A stretch of 64,000 nt of DNA from NCBI GenBank assembly GCA_006969745.1, contig CP030886.1, positions 1,833,234-1,897,233 on the forward strand, in the 5' to 3' direction. Numbering within the stretch: the stretch's first letter is position 1; every line of letters begins with the position of its first letter. A model generated the notes under the pieces. It did no database searches, was not told the origin of the DNA, and saw only the letters and a list, made by a program, of their open reading frames with translations. The translations under genes were made by a program, and so were the position numbers. Shown here one piece after another: positions 36,244 through 45,247 of the stretch. Source of the DNA: Cytophagaceae bacterium (GTDB taxonomy: Bacteria > Bacteroidota > Bacteroidia > Cytophagales > Cyclobacteriaceae).

Positions 36244-38845
36244 AAGACCTCCAAAATATCCGCTTCGCTTCTTTCGCTGGTTCTGCAACCCGGACTATGT
36301 GGAAGATATTGAAGGAGATCTTTTGGAGCGCTTTGAAAAAAGGACTAATGAAAATTCGGCAGCTAAATGGCTACTTACACTGGACGTATTAAGGCTTTTT
36401 AGGCCCGGTATCATCAAAAATTTTGGTGGCACTCAAAAACTCAACAATTACGGCATGTTAAAACATTATTTAATTATCTCATGGAGAAGCCTGCTAAAGC
36501 AGAAGCTTTATGCCACCATAAATATTGGTGGATTGTCAATTGGTCTTACGTGTTTTATTCTGATATTTCTATATGTTCAGCATGAACTTTCCTACGATCA
36601 GTTTTTAGAAAATTCAAAGGATATTTATCGTGTCTATAATCATCAACCAGGCAATTCCTATATTGGTAGTGACAAATTTGCCGTCACACCTGCAGGATTG
36701 GCTACAGCACTGAAAGATCAATATCCGGAGGTAGTTTCGTCCACATCTCTAGATCACTACCGGGCATTGCTCAAAAAGGAAAATGGCTCCAGCTTTTGGG
36801 AATACGGCGTATTTGCCGATAGAAATTTCTTTCAGGTATTCCCTTATAAGTTTTTAGCAGGAGATCCTAAAACAGCGTTGAAAGAACGCCACAACCTTGT
36901 TATTACCGAATCCTTCGCCTTAAAAGTGTTTGGCCAAACGTCAGTTGTTGGTCAGACCATGATTCACAACGAAAAAAACTTAACCATTACAGGCATTTTA
37001 GAAGATCTGCCTTCCACCGCATCGGTGCAATTCGCTTTCATTGGAAATATAGAATCCAATATGTGGTACCAGGATGCCTTAGAAAAGGAAAAATGGAAAA
37101 GTAATTCTTACCAAACCTTTTTTACAATCAACCAATCTTCGGACATAAAGGCACTTGAGAAAAAGATGCCACAGCTTATAGAAAAGTATTGGGTAGATAC
37201 TGAAAAATATCCGCAGAGGTATGTTTTCGAACCCTATAGTTCGCTGCACTTACAAACTGATTTAAATTTTGATATTGGGACGAAAGGGAGCGTAAAACAG
37301 TTGGTTCTATTTTCTACAGTCGCCATTTTGATTTTGATCTTGGCGAGCATAAACTATACTAATTTAGCTATTGCCCGATCTATGGGCAGGGCCAAAGAAG
37401 TAGGCCTAAGAAAAGTAATTGGCGCTCGAAAAAGTCAGCTAACGTTTCAATTTTTGAGTGAATCCGTCCTCTTATCAATTATTGCTTTCGCAATCTCAAT
37501 GGGACTTACTTCAGTATTTCTTCCTGCATTCGGTGAGCTTGTAGGACGAGCATTGACCTTGAGTCTTGCTCAACATCAATATATAATTCCAGTGCTGCTT
37601 CTACTGGTTGTACTCTTGGGCCTTTTGTCTGGTTCTTATCCAGCCATGTATATGTCTGCCCTGATGCCGGTCAATGTGTTGAAAGGTAAGTTGGCAGGCC
37701 GGGTGTCCGGTATAAATCTGCAACAAATTTTAGTCATCGCGCAATACACCGTCTCGATTGTGATGATTATCTGCAGCTTATTAATTTATCAACAGTTTGA
37801 GTTTATCAAAAACAAAGAACTTGGTTTTGAGAAAGATCATATCCTCACAATAAGAGCGCGAAGCTCAGAGTTGAGGGAAAATCTTGAGCTTATAAAAAAT
37901 GAATGGAGAAGTAACCCCAATATTTTGGCCATCTCTGGCTCACAGAACCTACCAACAAACATCCAGCAAAGTACAATTGTAAATGATAATGAAGGAGGAG
38001 ATCCCACTGACGACCTACCCATCTATCAACTCAGAGCAGATTACGATTTCCTTGAAACATTCAAAATAGAACTTTTATCCGGGAGGTATTTTTCCAGGGA
38101 TTATGCCGATAGCATCAATTCAATTCTTATCAATGAGACCGCTTTGAAAGCCATGGGATGGACTCCGGAAGAAGCCATTGGAAATGAGTTTACGGAAGAT
38201 TGGGAGATAGGCAGTAGAAAGATCATCGGGGTATTCAAAGATTTTCACATGCACTCAATGCACATGCCCATTGCTCCGCTTTTTATTGAGCTAAGGGGTT
38301 ATAAAAATCACAGCAGATACATTTCCGTTCGAATTAGACCCGAAAAAGTAAAAGAGACAGTAGCCTACATTGAGGAAACCGTAAAGAGCTATTCTCCATA
38401 TCCTTTTGAGAGCATGTTTATTGAAGACCATTTTGATCAACTTTATCGAGAAGATCAAGAACAAGCAGAAGTCTTTAGTTTTTTTACAGTTTTATCCATA
38501 CTTATTGCCTCGCTTGGACTTTTTGGATTAGCTGCTTTCAACATTCATCAAAGAGTAAAGGAAGTGGGTATTCGTAAAACTTTAGGCGCTTCTGTCACAA
38601 GTATTGTATCTCTGGTTTCATGGGACTTCATCAAAATGGTGCTGATCGGATTTGCTATTGCAATACCAATTGCCTGGTATGCTGTGAGTTACTGGCTGAG
38701 GGATTTTGCATACCACACACCAATGGAATGGTGGGTTTTTGGAGTGGCAGGAATTTTTGCTTTGCTAATAGCATTTATTACAATAAGCTCCCAATCCTTT
38801 AAAGCTGCTCATTCAAATCCGGTAGACTGCTTAAGAGATGAGTAA
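36236..38845 (+). CDS. ABC transporter permease with N-terminal prefix domain (permease 3, subgroup A)
   Basis: 869 residues; starts within the end of permease 2 (8-base overlap). The prefix FRWFCNPDYVEDIEGDLLER is followed by NENSAAKWLLTLDVLRLFRP, the same block as in permeases 1 and 2. The duplicated MacB/FtsX plan is present, with GRAKEVGLRKVIGARKSQL after TM2 and RVKEVGIRKTLGASVTSI near the end. It closes with NPVDCLRDE. This is the last gene of the first operon; the 136 bases up to the next PadR gene show no strong hairpin terminator, only a T-run near 38863. Confidence 0.88.
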   Translation: MNKRPPKYPLRFFRWFCNPDYVEDIEGDLLERFEKRTNENSAAKWLLTLDVLRLFRPGIIKNFGGTQKLNNYGMLKHYLIISWRSLLKQKLYATINIGGLSIGLTCFILIFLYVQHELSYDQFLENSKDIYRVYNHQPGNSYIGSDKFAVTPAGLATALKDQYPEVVSSTSLDHYRALLKKENGSSFWEYGVFADRNFFQVFPYKFLAGDPKTALKERHNLVITESFALKVFGQTSVVGQTMIHNEKNLTITGILEDLPSTASVQFAFIGNIESNMWYQDALEKEKWKSNSYQTFFTINQSSDIKALEKKMPQLIEKYWVDTEKYPQRYVFEPYSSLHLQTDLNFDIGTKGSVKQLVLFSTVAILILILASINYTNLAIARSMGRAKEVGLRKVIGARKSQLTFQFLSESVLLSIIAFAISMGLTSVFLPAFGELVGRALTLSLAQHQYIIPVLLLLVVLLGLLSGSYPAMYMSALMPVNVLKGKLAGRVSGINLQQILVIAQYTVSIVMIICSLLIYQQFEFIKNKELGFEKDHILTIRARSSELRENLELIKNEWRSNPNILAISGSQNLPTNIQQSTIVNDNEGGDPTDDLPIYQLRADYDFLETFKIELLSGRYFSRDYADSINSILINETALKAMGWTPEEAIGNEFTEDWEIGSRKIIGVFKDFHMHSMHMPIAPLFIELRGYKNHSRYISVRIRPEKVKETVAYIEETVKSYSPYPFESMFIEDHFDQLYREDQEQAEVFSFFTVLSILIASLGLFGLAAFNIHQRVKEVGIRKTLGASVTSIVSLVSWDFIKMVLIGFAIAIPIAWYAVSYWLRDFAYHTPMEWWVFGVAGIFALLIAFITISSQSFKAAHSNPVDCLRDE

Positions 38846-38927
38846 AATGAATCCTCCATATTTTTTTTGAATCTGACAGTAGTTTATAACGAAAGCATAC
38901 CACGGAACAGCTCCCCAATTTAATTTC

Positions 38928-38975
38928 TTTTACAACTTAAATAGAAATAGCCCGTATATTTGTTTTACAAATTCA
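38928..38975 (+). promoter_or_regulatory. Promoter and candidate operator of the second PadR operon
   Basis: TATATTTG at 38955-38962 is a perfect -7 box, 20 bases before the PadR start. A direct repeat, TTTTACAA followed by an A/T stretch ending AATA, occurs at 38928 and 38963, 35 bases apart and on either side of the -7 box. It may bind PadR (inference). Confidence 0.4.
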
Positions 38976-38981
38976 ATAATA

Positions 38982-39317
38982 ATGGGCAGAACAAATTTTT
39001 TAGGCGAGTTCGAAGAGCTAATTCTTACTATGGTTTTGATTCTGGATGATGATGCCTACGGCAACACCATAGTGAAGGCCATCAAAGAACATCAAAACAG
39101 GGAAGTAAATCTGAGCTCAGTACATATCACCATGTATCGGCTAGAAGAAAAAGGATTTTTAGAGTCGTACATGGGTGGCGCCACAAATGAAAGAGGTGGT
39201 AGAAAGAAGCGCTATTTCAAAATCACCAATGCCGGAAAAGCATTACTCAAAGAAATGAAAGACGCCCGAACGAATCTATGGAAACTTACTCCTCAGCTAA
39301 ATTTTAATAGAATATAA
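38982..39317 (+). CDS. PadR-family transcriptional regulator (second copy)
   Basis: 111 residues starting MGRTNFLGEFEELILTMVL. It shares the LGEFEE motif and the winged-helix pattern of the other two PadR proteins in the window: AYGNTIVKAIKEHQNREVNL for the DNA-reading region, SSVHITMYRLEEKGFLESYM, and the basic wing NERGGRKKRYFKITNAGKAL. It is more diverged from the first and third copies than they are from each other, matching the divergent permease behind it. It lies 63 bases before permease 4, and this gap is occupied by a palindromic repeat pair. Confidence 0.92.
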   Translation: MGRTNFLGEFEELILTMVLILDDDAYGNTIVKAIKEHQNREVNLSSVHITMYRLEEKGFLESYMGGATNERGGRKKRYFKITNAGKALLKEMKDARTNLWKLTPQLNFNRI

Positions 39318-39324
39318 TTGAATT

Positions 39325-39385
39325 GTCACCCTGAACTTGATTCAGGGTCTATTTATGCAAGATTCTGAAACAAGTTCAGAATGAC
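39325..39385. repeat. Paired 26-base palindromic repeat (convergent pair) between PadR and permease 4
   Basis: Unit 1 (39325-39350) begins gtcaccctgaacttg and ends ttcagggtct. Unit 2 (39360-39385) is an inverted, slightly different copy ending ttcagaatgac. The spacer is nine bases. Each unit is itself a near-palindrome, and the pair can fold into one long hairpin. The last bases of unit 2 (atgac) contain the ATG of permease 4. Related pairs lie at 44661-44717 and 52256-52343. Confidence 0.85.
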
Positions 39386-42053
39386 TAAAGAAAACAAAAC
39401 ACCATATTGGCCAACTCGCTTCTTCGAATGGTATTGCAATCCTAGGTTGCAAGAGCAAATTCTTGGTGACCTGAACGAACAGTTTGAAGAGGATCTCAAG
39501 AATTACGGAGCACGCAAAGCGAAAGGAAGATTTGCCTGGACCGTAATTCGATTTTTTAGAAAAGACATCATAAAACCCTTCAGCGGGGGACAAAAACTCA
39601 ACTACTACGGCATGTTTAAAAACTATTTCATCACTTCTATTCGATTTATCAAACGAGAAAAAGTATTCGCTTTGATGAATATTTCAGGACTGGCACTAGG
39701 AATTGCATGTGCCCTTGTCATCTACAAAATCCTTGATCACGAATTCAGCTTTGATAAGCATCATGAAAATTATGATCGAATCTATCGGGTAAATAATGAA
39801 GACATAACCAGTCGAGGGAAAATACTATGGAAAGGCCAGGCACATCCATTGGGGCAGGCTCTACGTACCGAATTTCCCAACATCAATGCTGCGATGACTT
39901 TCTACGATGAAGACGGTCTTATCGCAGTAGAGGATGAAAGCGGTGACTTAAAGCGATTTCAGGAAGACAAAGGAGTTGCTTTCGTCGAACCACAATTTTT
40001 AGACCTTTTCACTTTAAAGTTTTTAGCCGGAGATACTGAACATGCGCTCGATGAGCGAGGTAAAGTGATTTTAACCGAATCCAAGGCGAAGAAATATTTT
40101 GGATTAACCTCCAGCACACTATCCGAGGCTATTGGCAAGTCAGTAATTCTTGAAAATGAACAAACATCCTACGTTTCAGCGGTCATCGAAGACATGCCTA
40201 AAACATCCGACTTCCCCTTTGAAGTAATCTTTCATTATAAGGATCAAGGAGCCGCAAATCCGTGGTTTTATGATGGTGAAGACTGGGGAGAATACAATAG
40301 CGCCACAAACTGCTTTATCCTGCTAAATGATGCAACAAGTCCACAAAAGTTTGAAATGCAATTGGAATCTATTGTTACAAAATACTTGCCTCCTCAAATG
40401 GCTGAAAGCAGAACCTATCGCCTTCAGGCACTCTCCGATCTACACTATAGCGATCAAATTAGAAAAACATATGCGGGCATTACTGCTACCAAAGAAGAGC
40501 TCATTGTTCTGGGATTAGTAGGTTTATTTCTCATTATCACAGCATGTATCAACTTTGTCAATTTATCTACCGCGCAAGCAGTAAAGCGATCGAAAGAAGT
40601 GGGAGTACGAAAAACTATGGGAAGCAGCAAAAGCCAACTTGTGGTTCAATTCCTTTGTGAGACGCTAGTCATCACCTTTTTGGCAACCGTAGCTGGATTT
40701 TTTATGGCTACTTTTATTGGCAATCAGGTTGAAGTCATTTTCAATGATCAAATGACCATTGACCTGCTTTCTGATTATAGCATAATTTACTTTCTGATCT
40801 CCATGGTCGTTGGAGTGACTTTGATTGCTGGCCTTTATCCTTCATTCATTCTAGCAAGAATGAATCCTGTAATGGCCATAAAAAATAATCTCAACATTAA
40901 GCAAACGTCAGGATTTCTTTCCTTGCGACGGGCGCTAGTTATTTTTCAGTTTGCCATTTCTCAGGTTCTAATCATTGGTATACTGATACTCAATGCGCAG
41001 ATGAGTTACTTTCAAAATAAAGACCTGGGATTCAATGATGACTCGATTGTGGTTGTAAAACTTCCTGAAAATGACTCTACCAATCTTAGCATACTCAAAA
41101 ATGAACTTCTGGCCCACTCATCAATTGAGCAAGTGAGTTTTAGCAGCTCAGGACCAATGGCCTCCTGGAGATCTACCAATCCAATTTTTCACCCAAATAT
41201 CGAAGGGCAAGACCTGATGGGGAACTTAAAGACTGTGGACGAAAATTACTTCGACTTGTACGAAATGGAAATTATTGCCGGAGAATCCTTCAAGTCAAAT
41301 GATCCGCGAAATCACGCGGTTGTAAACCGAAGGGTTACAGAAATTCTAGGTTTCAAAGAACCGGAAAATGCACTTGGTGAACGGATCAAATACGGACGAG
41401 GATCACTCGAATTTATCGTTGTAGGAGTGGTCGAGGACTTCCATGCCGCTTCGCTTCATCAAGATCTTGATAATGTCTTTATGGCTAACGTGTCCTGGAA
41501 CATTTTTCAGGCAGGGATAAAATTAAAGTCGAATGGGTCGTCCTTTTCTGAAATGAAAGAAACCCTAATCCACATTGAAGAATCATGGGAAAATCGATTC
41601 CCCGAACATGTTTTCGATTTACAATTTTATGACGAGACTGTCGCAAGCATGTACAGTCTGGAAGAAAGTGTATCTCAGATTTTCCGCATATTCGTCATCA
41701 TTGCAATCATAATAGGTGCGTTGGGGCTTTATGGCTTGGTTTCTTTTATGGCAAATCAAAAGACCAAGGAGATTGGCATCAGAAAAGTAATGGGAGCTTC
41801 AGAATTGGCTATTTGGAACATCTTCTCCAAAGAGCTTATATCACTAATGATGATGGCTTTTCTTATATCAGGCCCCGTTGCTTACTTTGTGATGCGGGCG
41901 TTTCTGGACACCTATGCATATAGAATCACCCTTGGCCCTGGCTTTTTTGTTATAGCAATTGTTGCCAGCTTGATAATCGCGGGGCTTACCGTAGGGTATA
42001 AGTCTTTGAAAGTGGCAAAAGCCAATCCTATATTGTCTTTGAGGGATGAGTAG
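39381..42053 (+). CDS. ABC transporter permease with N-terminal prefix domain (permease 4, divergent)
   Basis: 890 residues. The ATG at 39381 lies within the terminal five bases of a palindromic repeat. The N-terminus (MTKENKTPYWPTRFFEWYCN) has the same distance to the FFxW motif as its relatives, so this start is plausible. The prefix (NPRLQEQILGDLNEQFEEDL) differs from both other subgroups but keeps the GDL core and RKDIIKPFSGGQKLNYYGMF. The duplicated FtsX plan follows, with AVKRSKEVGVRKTMGSSKSQ and KTKEIGIRKVMGASELA. It ends NPILSLRDE. A membrane-bound LytTR regulator follows 62 bases later on the same strand. Confidence 0.88.
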   Translation: MTKENKTPYWPTRFFEWYCNPRLQEQILGDLNEQFEEDLKNYGARKAKGRFAWTVIRFFRKDIIKPFSGGQKLNYYGMFKNYFITSIRFIKREKVFALMNISGLALGIACALVIYKILDHEFSFDKHHENYDRIYRVNNEDITSRGKILWKGQAHPLGQALRTEFPNINAAMTFYDEDGLIAVEDESGDLKRFQEDKGVAFVEPQFLDLFTLKFLAGDTEHALDERGKVILTESKAKKYFGLTSSTLSEAIGKSVILENEQTSYVSAVIEDMPKTSDFPFEVIFHYKDQGAANPWFYDGEDWGEYNSATNCFILLNDATSPQKFEMQLESIVTKYLPPQMAESRTYRLQALSDLHYSDQIRKTYAGITATKEELIVLGLVGLFLIITACINFVNLSTAQAVKRSKEVGVRKTMGSSKSQLVVQFLCETLVITFLATVAGFFMATFIGNQVEVIFNDQMTIDLLSDYSIIYFLISMVVGVTLIAGLYPSFILARMNPVMAIKNNLNIKQTSGFLSLRRALVIFQFAISQVLIIGILILNAQMSYFQNKDLGFNDDSIVVVKLPENDSTNLSILKNELLAHSSIEQVSFSSSGPMASWRSTNPIFHPNIEGQDLMGNLKTVDENYFDLYEMEIIAGESFKSNDPRNHAVVNRRVTEILGFKEPENALGERIKYGRGSLEFIVVGVVEDFHAASLHQDLDNVFMANVSWNIFQAGIKLKSNGSSFSEMKETLIHIEESWENRFPEHVFDLQFYDETVASMYSLEESVSQIFRIFVIIAIIIGALGLYGLVSFMANQKTKEIGIRKVMGASELAIWNIFSKELISLMMMAFLISGPVAYFVMRAFLDTYAYRITLGPGFFVIAIVASLIIAGLTVGYKSLKVAKANPILSLRDE

Positions 42054-42085
42054 TCCTTGGCTATAGATCTAAAAAATAGTATCCT

Positions 42086-42093
42086 TAATTTTG
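42086..42093 (+). promoter_or_regulatory. -7 promoter element for the LytTR gene
   Basis: TAATTTTG, a perfect TAnnTTTG, lies 22 bases before the LytTR start codon. It suggests the regulator can be transcribed separately from permease 4. No good -33 element at the usual spacing is seen. Confidence 0.4.
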
Positions 42094-42115
42094 ATCAGAG
42101 GCCAATGAACATCGC

Positions 42116-42943
42116 ATGCAACTTAGAGAAGGCGCCATTAAAAGAGTTTTTCAGCCAATAATATTAGGGAGCCTGTCCAACATCATTGTTAATTATGTTT
42201 TTGATCCGGAGAACCCTGATTTTTTGGTTAGTGAATTCATTGTGGCCATCCTACTCGCATTGCCTGTCACTGAGCTGAATCATTACATTGATAGAAGATT
42301 AGAAGCTCACTTTAGCTGGACCAAATCATTCAAAAAAAGGTTCATCATGCATCTTGGACTGCTGTCCATTAGTGTATTGCTTGTATTCAATATTTCGGGC
42401 AGCTTGTATGTCATGGTTACCAGTGACGAATTCCTTTCACTGAAAGAAATTATAATTATCAATCTGGTACTCTTTGGCGTACTTTTCCTCATCTCTTTCT
42501 TCAACTGGGCCTATTTCTTCTATCAGGGCTGGAAAAAAACAGAAAGCAAACTTGAGTTGTCCAGAGAAAAGATTAAAACACTCCACACAAACTACCATCA
42601 ATCCACCAAGGACATTTCACTCATCAAAGGAAAAAGTCAATTGATCATTCCAGCAAATGAGCTCCGTTTTGCCAAAAGCGAAGCTGGAATAGTTTGGGTA
42701 AAATCGAGTGACACAACAGCCATTTATTCCGGCACTTTGCAAAGTTTAATGGATGAACTCCCGGATCATCTGTTTTTTTTGGCAACAAGAGGTATTATTC
42801 TTCATCGAGAGGTGATTAAATCCATATCTCCATCTTCGTATGGTAAGATTGATCTGACTGTTGATGGTCTTAATAATGAAGTGACTGTGAGTATACAAAA
42901 AGCCGCAGCATTCAGAAAGTGGTATCATAGCACTTCATCCTAA
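42116..42943 (+). CDS. Membrane-anchored LytTR DNA-binding regulator
   Basis: 275 residues. Four hydrophobic segments (about 12-30, 38-57, 76-100 and 110-135) are followed by a short charged coil (KTESKLELSREKIKTLHTNY) and a C-terminal LytTR domain (about 165-272). The LytTR features are SQLIIPANELRFAKSEAGIV, the TTAIYSGTLQSLMDELPDHL segment and the FLATRGIILHREVIKSISPS block, which in LytTR proteins is the Arg-Ser-x-hydrophobic stretch leading to the DNA-binding strands. No receiver or kinase domain is present. Such proteins regulate nearby membrane genes in Bacteroidota. Here the neighbours are permease 4 and a serine hydrolase; direct control is inference. Confidence 0.82.
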   Translation: MQLREGAIKRVFQPIILGSLSNIIVNYVFDPENPDFLVSEFIVAILLALPVTELNHYIDRRLEAHFSWTKSFKKRFIMHLGLLSISVLLVFNISGSLYVMVTSDEFLSLKEIIIINLVLFGVLFLISFFNWAYFFYQGWKKTESKLELSREKIKTLHTNYHQSTKDISLIKGKSQLIIPANELRFAKSEAGIVWVKSSDTTAIYSGTLQSLMDELPDHLFFLATRGIILHREVIKSISPSSYGKIDLTVDGLNNEVTVSIQKAAAFRKWYHSTSS

Positions 42944-43029
42944 AATCAATAGCACTTCGCCAGAATTTTAACTTTCACTGCAGGATTTACTTTCATCCAG
43001 GTCCTCTTTTGCTTTCAAAAACAAGGACA

Positions 43030-44145
43030 ATGAAAATATCTCTCCAACTAGGACTTCTACTATTACTCTCATCTTCGGCATTCGCTCAAGAAGGAAAGCT
43101 CAAAAAAATTCAGAAATACATAGACAAAGCTACTGACGACAACCTCACAGGTGTAATGGTTTATATCAAAAGCCCAAAGTTGGGCGAATGGGTTGGGACG
43201 TCCGGGTTTTCGAATAGTGAACAGAGTATATTGATGAAGCCGGACGATGTAATCGGGCTGGCAAGTATTGGTAAAATGTACAACGCAACTGCAGCTGTGA
43301 AACTGGCGCAGGAAGGCAAATTTGGCCTGGACGACAAAATAAGCCAATACCTTCCATCAGAGATCATTGATCACCTGCCAAATGCAGATAAAGTAACTAT
43401 CCGTCATCTGCTCATGCACACTTCTGGTTTTACCAATTACAACACGGACACACTGCTCAATCGATTGTACTTGACAGGTAAATTGAGACTTGATACGCTA
43501 AGTCACCTTGAAGCTCTTCAAAGATACCTTTATGGAAAACCATCATTAGGAAATCCGGGAGAGTCATTTAATTACAGCAGCACAAACTACCTGCTGCTCA
43601 CCATGATTATGGATCAGGTGACTGAGAAAGGGCATGAAGAATATTTAAGGTCGATGCTTTCAGCACTCAATCTGAACAATACTTGGTATAAAGAGACTCC
43701 TCTAAATCTTATTGATCACTACGGAGATCTAAACAAGGACGGTATTTCTGAGAACTTGACAGCCCAAACCATTGAAACTACCAATTGGTACAGTGGTGAT
43801 GATGGGATTTATGCATCACCTAAAGACGCAGGGATCTTTCTGGAAAAATTAGTGAAGGGAGAAATACTAAACCAAGAATTTCTAAACGAAATGAGATCAT
43901 GGGACAAAGAAAAGAATCCTGACTATGGACTTGGCTTAATGGTAGATACCGGCTTTCCATACCGAATTACCTATGGTCATTCCGGAAGTGGCATAGGCAT
44001 GCGAACAGATCTTTACTATTTTCCGAAGAAAGATTTAATTCTCGGCATTTTTTCTAACTCTGGCCTGAGATCTGCCTCTCGAGAATACGCCAAAACCTAT
44101 TACAGAATGCGAAATAAAATAGCACTTAAACTATTCGTGTTCTAA
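43030..44145 (+). CDS. Exported serine hydrolase, beta-lactamase/DD-peptidase fold
   Basis: 371 residues from ATG 43030 (an upstream in-frame TTG at 43009 is less likely). The signal peptide is MKISLQLGLLLLLSSSAFAQ. The catalytic motifs of class C beta-lactamases and related esterases/peptidases are present: SxxK as Ser79-Ile-Gly-Lys82, a YxN-like motif as Tyr182-Ser-Ser (Asn replaced by Ser, as in many family members), and HSG at 317-319 in YGHSGSGIGMRTDL. The enzyme is probably periplasmic or secreted. The family includes D-alanyl peptidases, esterases and beta-lactamases, and the substrate cannot be assigned. It follows the LytTR gene by 86 bases. Confidence 0.85.
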   Translation: MKISLQLGLLLLLSSSAFAQEGKLKKIQKYIDKATDDNLTGVMVYIKSPKLGEWVGTSGFSNSEQSILMKPDDVIGLASIGKMYNATAAVKLAQEGKFGLDDKISQYLPSEIIDHLPNADKVTIRHLLMHTSGFTNYNTDTLLNRLYLTGKLRLDTLSHLEALQRYLYGKPSLGNPGESFNYSSTNYLLLTMIMDQVTEKGHEEYLRSMLSALNLNNTWYKETPLNLIDHYGDLNKDGISENLTAQTIETTNWYSGDDGIYASPKDAGIFLEKLVKGEILNQEFLNEMRSWDKEKNPDYGLGLMVDTGFPYRITYGHSGSGIGMRTDLYYFPKKDLILGIFSNSGLRSASREYAKTYYRMRNKIALKLFVF

Positions 44146-44155
44146 TGCCGCCAAA

Positions 44156-44626
44156 CTATAGCCGCATTAGCTCGGTCTGATAATCAGCCTGTAAATCTTC
44201 ATGCAGGCCTGACAAGGCCTTGTTTACCCGCTTAATTTCCCGATGATAGAGATTATTGATAGTCGTATGGCGTTCGATAGCAATGCCAGCGCCCTTTATG
44301 CACTTACAAAAATACATGCGCACTTCTACCTCTGTTTGTTTTTGACCGGAATACCTCAAAGATTTGTTTAAAGTTCGGACGATTTTCTGCAGCCCTTTCT
44401 TCACATAATAAAGGTGGTCCATATTGATTTCATCCATCATGTCGTCAATATCCTCTTTCAAAAGCTGAATGTAGGATGTCTCGTCTCCAGCTTCGAAAAG
44501 TAAATAAGTCAAGAGCTCTTTGTTATCCTTTTTAAACCGTCCGAGTCGGAGGCAGATTGCCAACAGCTCCTCAGGCGTTCGCTCTTTCAACTCGTGTTTT
44601 ATATCTGCAAGGGAAGCTGCATTCAT
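44156..44626 (-). CDS. Conserved hypothetical helical protein
   Basis: 156 residues, almost entirely helical with many charged residues; it begins MNAASLADIKHELKERTPEE. The LLTYLLFEAGDETSYIQLLK segment recurs in hypothetical proteins of Cytophagales that I recall, but no domain or function is known to me. The C-terminal part has the short run RMYFCKCIKGAGI with two cysteines, which is not a recognisable metal site. It has no signal peptide and is predicted to be cytoplasmic. It is convergent with the serine hydrolase gene, ending 10 bases from its stop codon. Palindromic repeats lie 34 bases upstream of its start. Confidence 0.75.
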   Translation of the reverse strand: MNAASLADIKHELKERTPEELLAICLRLGRFKKDNKELLTYLLFEAGDETSYIQLLKEDIDDMMDEINMDHLYYVKKGLQKIVRTLNKSLRYSGQKQTEVEVRMYFCKCIKGAGIAIERHTTINNLYHREIKRVNKALSGLHEDLQADYQTELMRL

Positions 44627-44660
44627 TTTCTACTATTAAATGCCTCAAATATAAAGCATG

Positions 44661-44717
44661 GTCATGCTGAACTTGATTCAGCATCTTATGAAGACCCTGA
44701 ATCAAGTTCAGGGTGAC
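44661..44717. repeat. Paired 26-base palindromic repeat (convergent pair)
   Basis: Unit 1 (44661-44686) reads gtcatgctgaacttg then ttcagcatct. Unit 2 (44692-44717) is an inverted copy reading agaccctgaatcaag then ttcagggtgac. A five-base spacer separates them, so the pair forms a 57-base near-perfect hairpin. It belongs to the same family as the pairs at 39325 and 52256. The core ctgaac/ttcag is constant and flanking bases vary in compensating fashion. Confidence 0.9.
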
Positions 44718-44737
44718 TTGCAGCTTAAATTAATTTT

Positions 44738-44806
44738 ACTACAAATAGGAATTTATAACCAAATTTATTTTTCTTCGTAAATACTGCAAATAGGAATTAA
44801 TTATAA
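44738..44806 (+). promoter_or_regulatory. Candidate PadR operator: direct repeat upstream of the third PadR gene
   Basis: ACTACAAATAGGAATT (44738-44753) recurs as ACTGCAAATAGGAATT (44783-44798). The copies are 45 bases apart, and each is followed by TATAA within a few bases. They lie 90-155 bases upstream of the third PadR start. The core resembles the ACTACA elements before the first PadR gene. A repressor-binding role is inference. Confidence 0.4.
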
Positions 44807-44893
44807 GCGTGCCGCTTAACCCAATCCTTGAGAATAGTAACTTTAAGAAAATCAAATGGGTAGCAAAGCGCTCATTTTGAAACTTTTAAAAAA

Positions 44894-45247
44894 ATGAAAA
44901 AATTTCAATTAGGTGAATTCGAAGAGATCGTGATGCTCACGGTGGCCATTCTATATGACGATGCCTATGGTGTTTCCATCAAAAAGGAAATAGAAAACCG
45001 GCTAGGCAGAAATGTGAGCGTGGGAGCATTGCAATCGGCTTTACGTCGACTTGAGGACAAAGATTACCTGGCTTCACATGATAAAGACGCCACTCAGGAA
45101 AGAGCAGGTCGCCCTAAACGCTATTACAAAATTACCTCTCTGGGAAAGCAAGCCATGCAATACACCAAAGAGACCAGAAACTCTTTGTGGGACGCTATTC
45201 CTTCAGTTTCTCTTGATGTAAAGTTTGCCAAGTTATTCAATGCATAA
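44894..45247 (+). CDS. PadR-family transcriptional regulator (third copy)
   Basis: 117 residues starting MKKFQLGEFEEIVMLTVAIL, nearly the same opening as the first copy. The winged helix is visible as AYGVSIKKEIENRLGRNVSV, GALQSALRRLEDKDYLASH and the basic wing ERAGRPKRYYKITSLGKQAM. The C-terminus is slightly longer than in the other copies, ending KLFNA. Its final eight bases overlap the start of permease 5 (ATG at 45240), so regulator and transporter are translationally coupled. It probably represses its own operon in the absence of an unknown inducer (family knowledge). Confidence 0.92.
   Translation: MKKFQLGEFEEIVMLTVAILYDDAYGVSIKKEIENRLGRNVSVGALQSALRRLEDKDYLASHDKDATQERAGRPKRYYKITSLGKQAMQYTKETRNSLWDAIPSVSLDVKFAKLFNA

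Noticed and set aside
43030-44145. Serine hydrolase considered as a true class C beta-lactamase
   Set aside because: The YxN position reads Tyr-Ser-Ser, and the family includes many peptidases and esterases, so resistance cannot be inferred.
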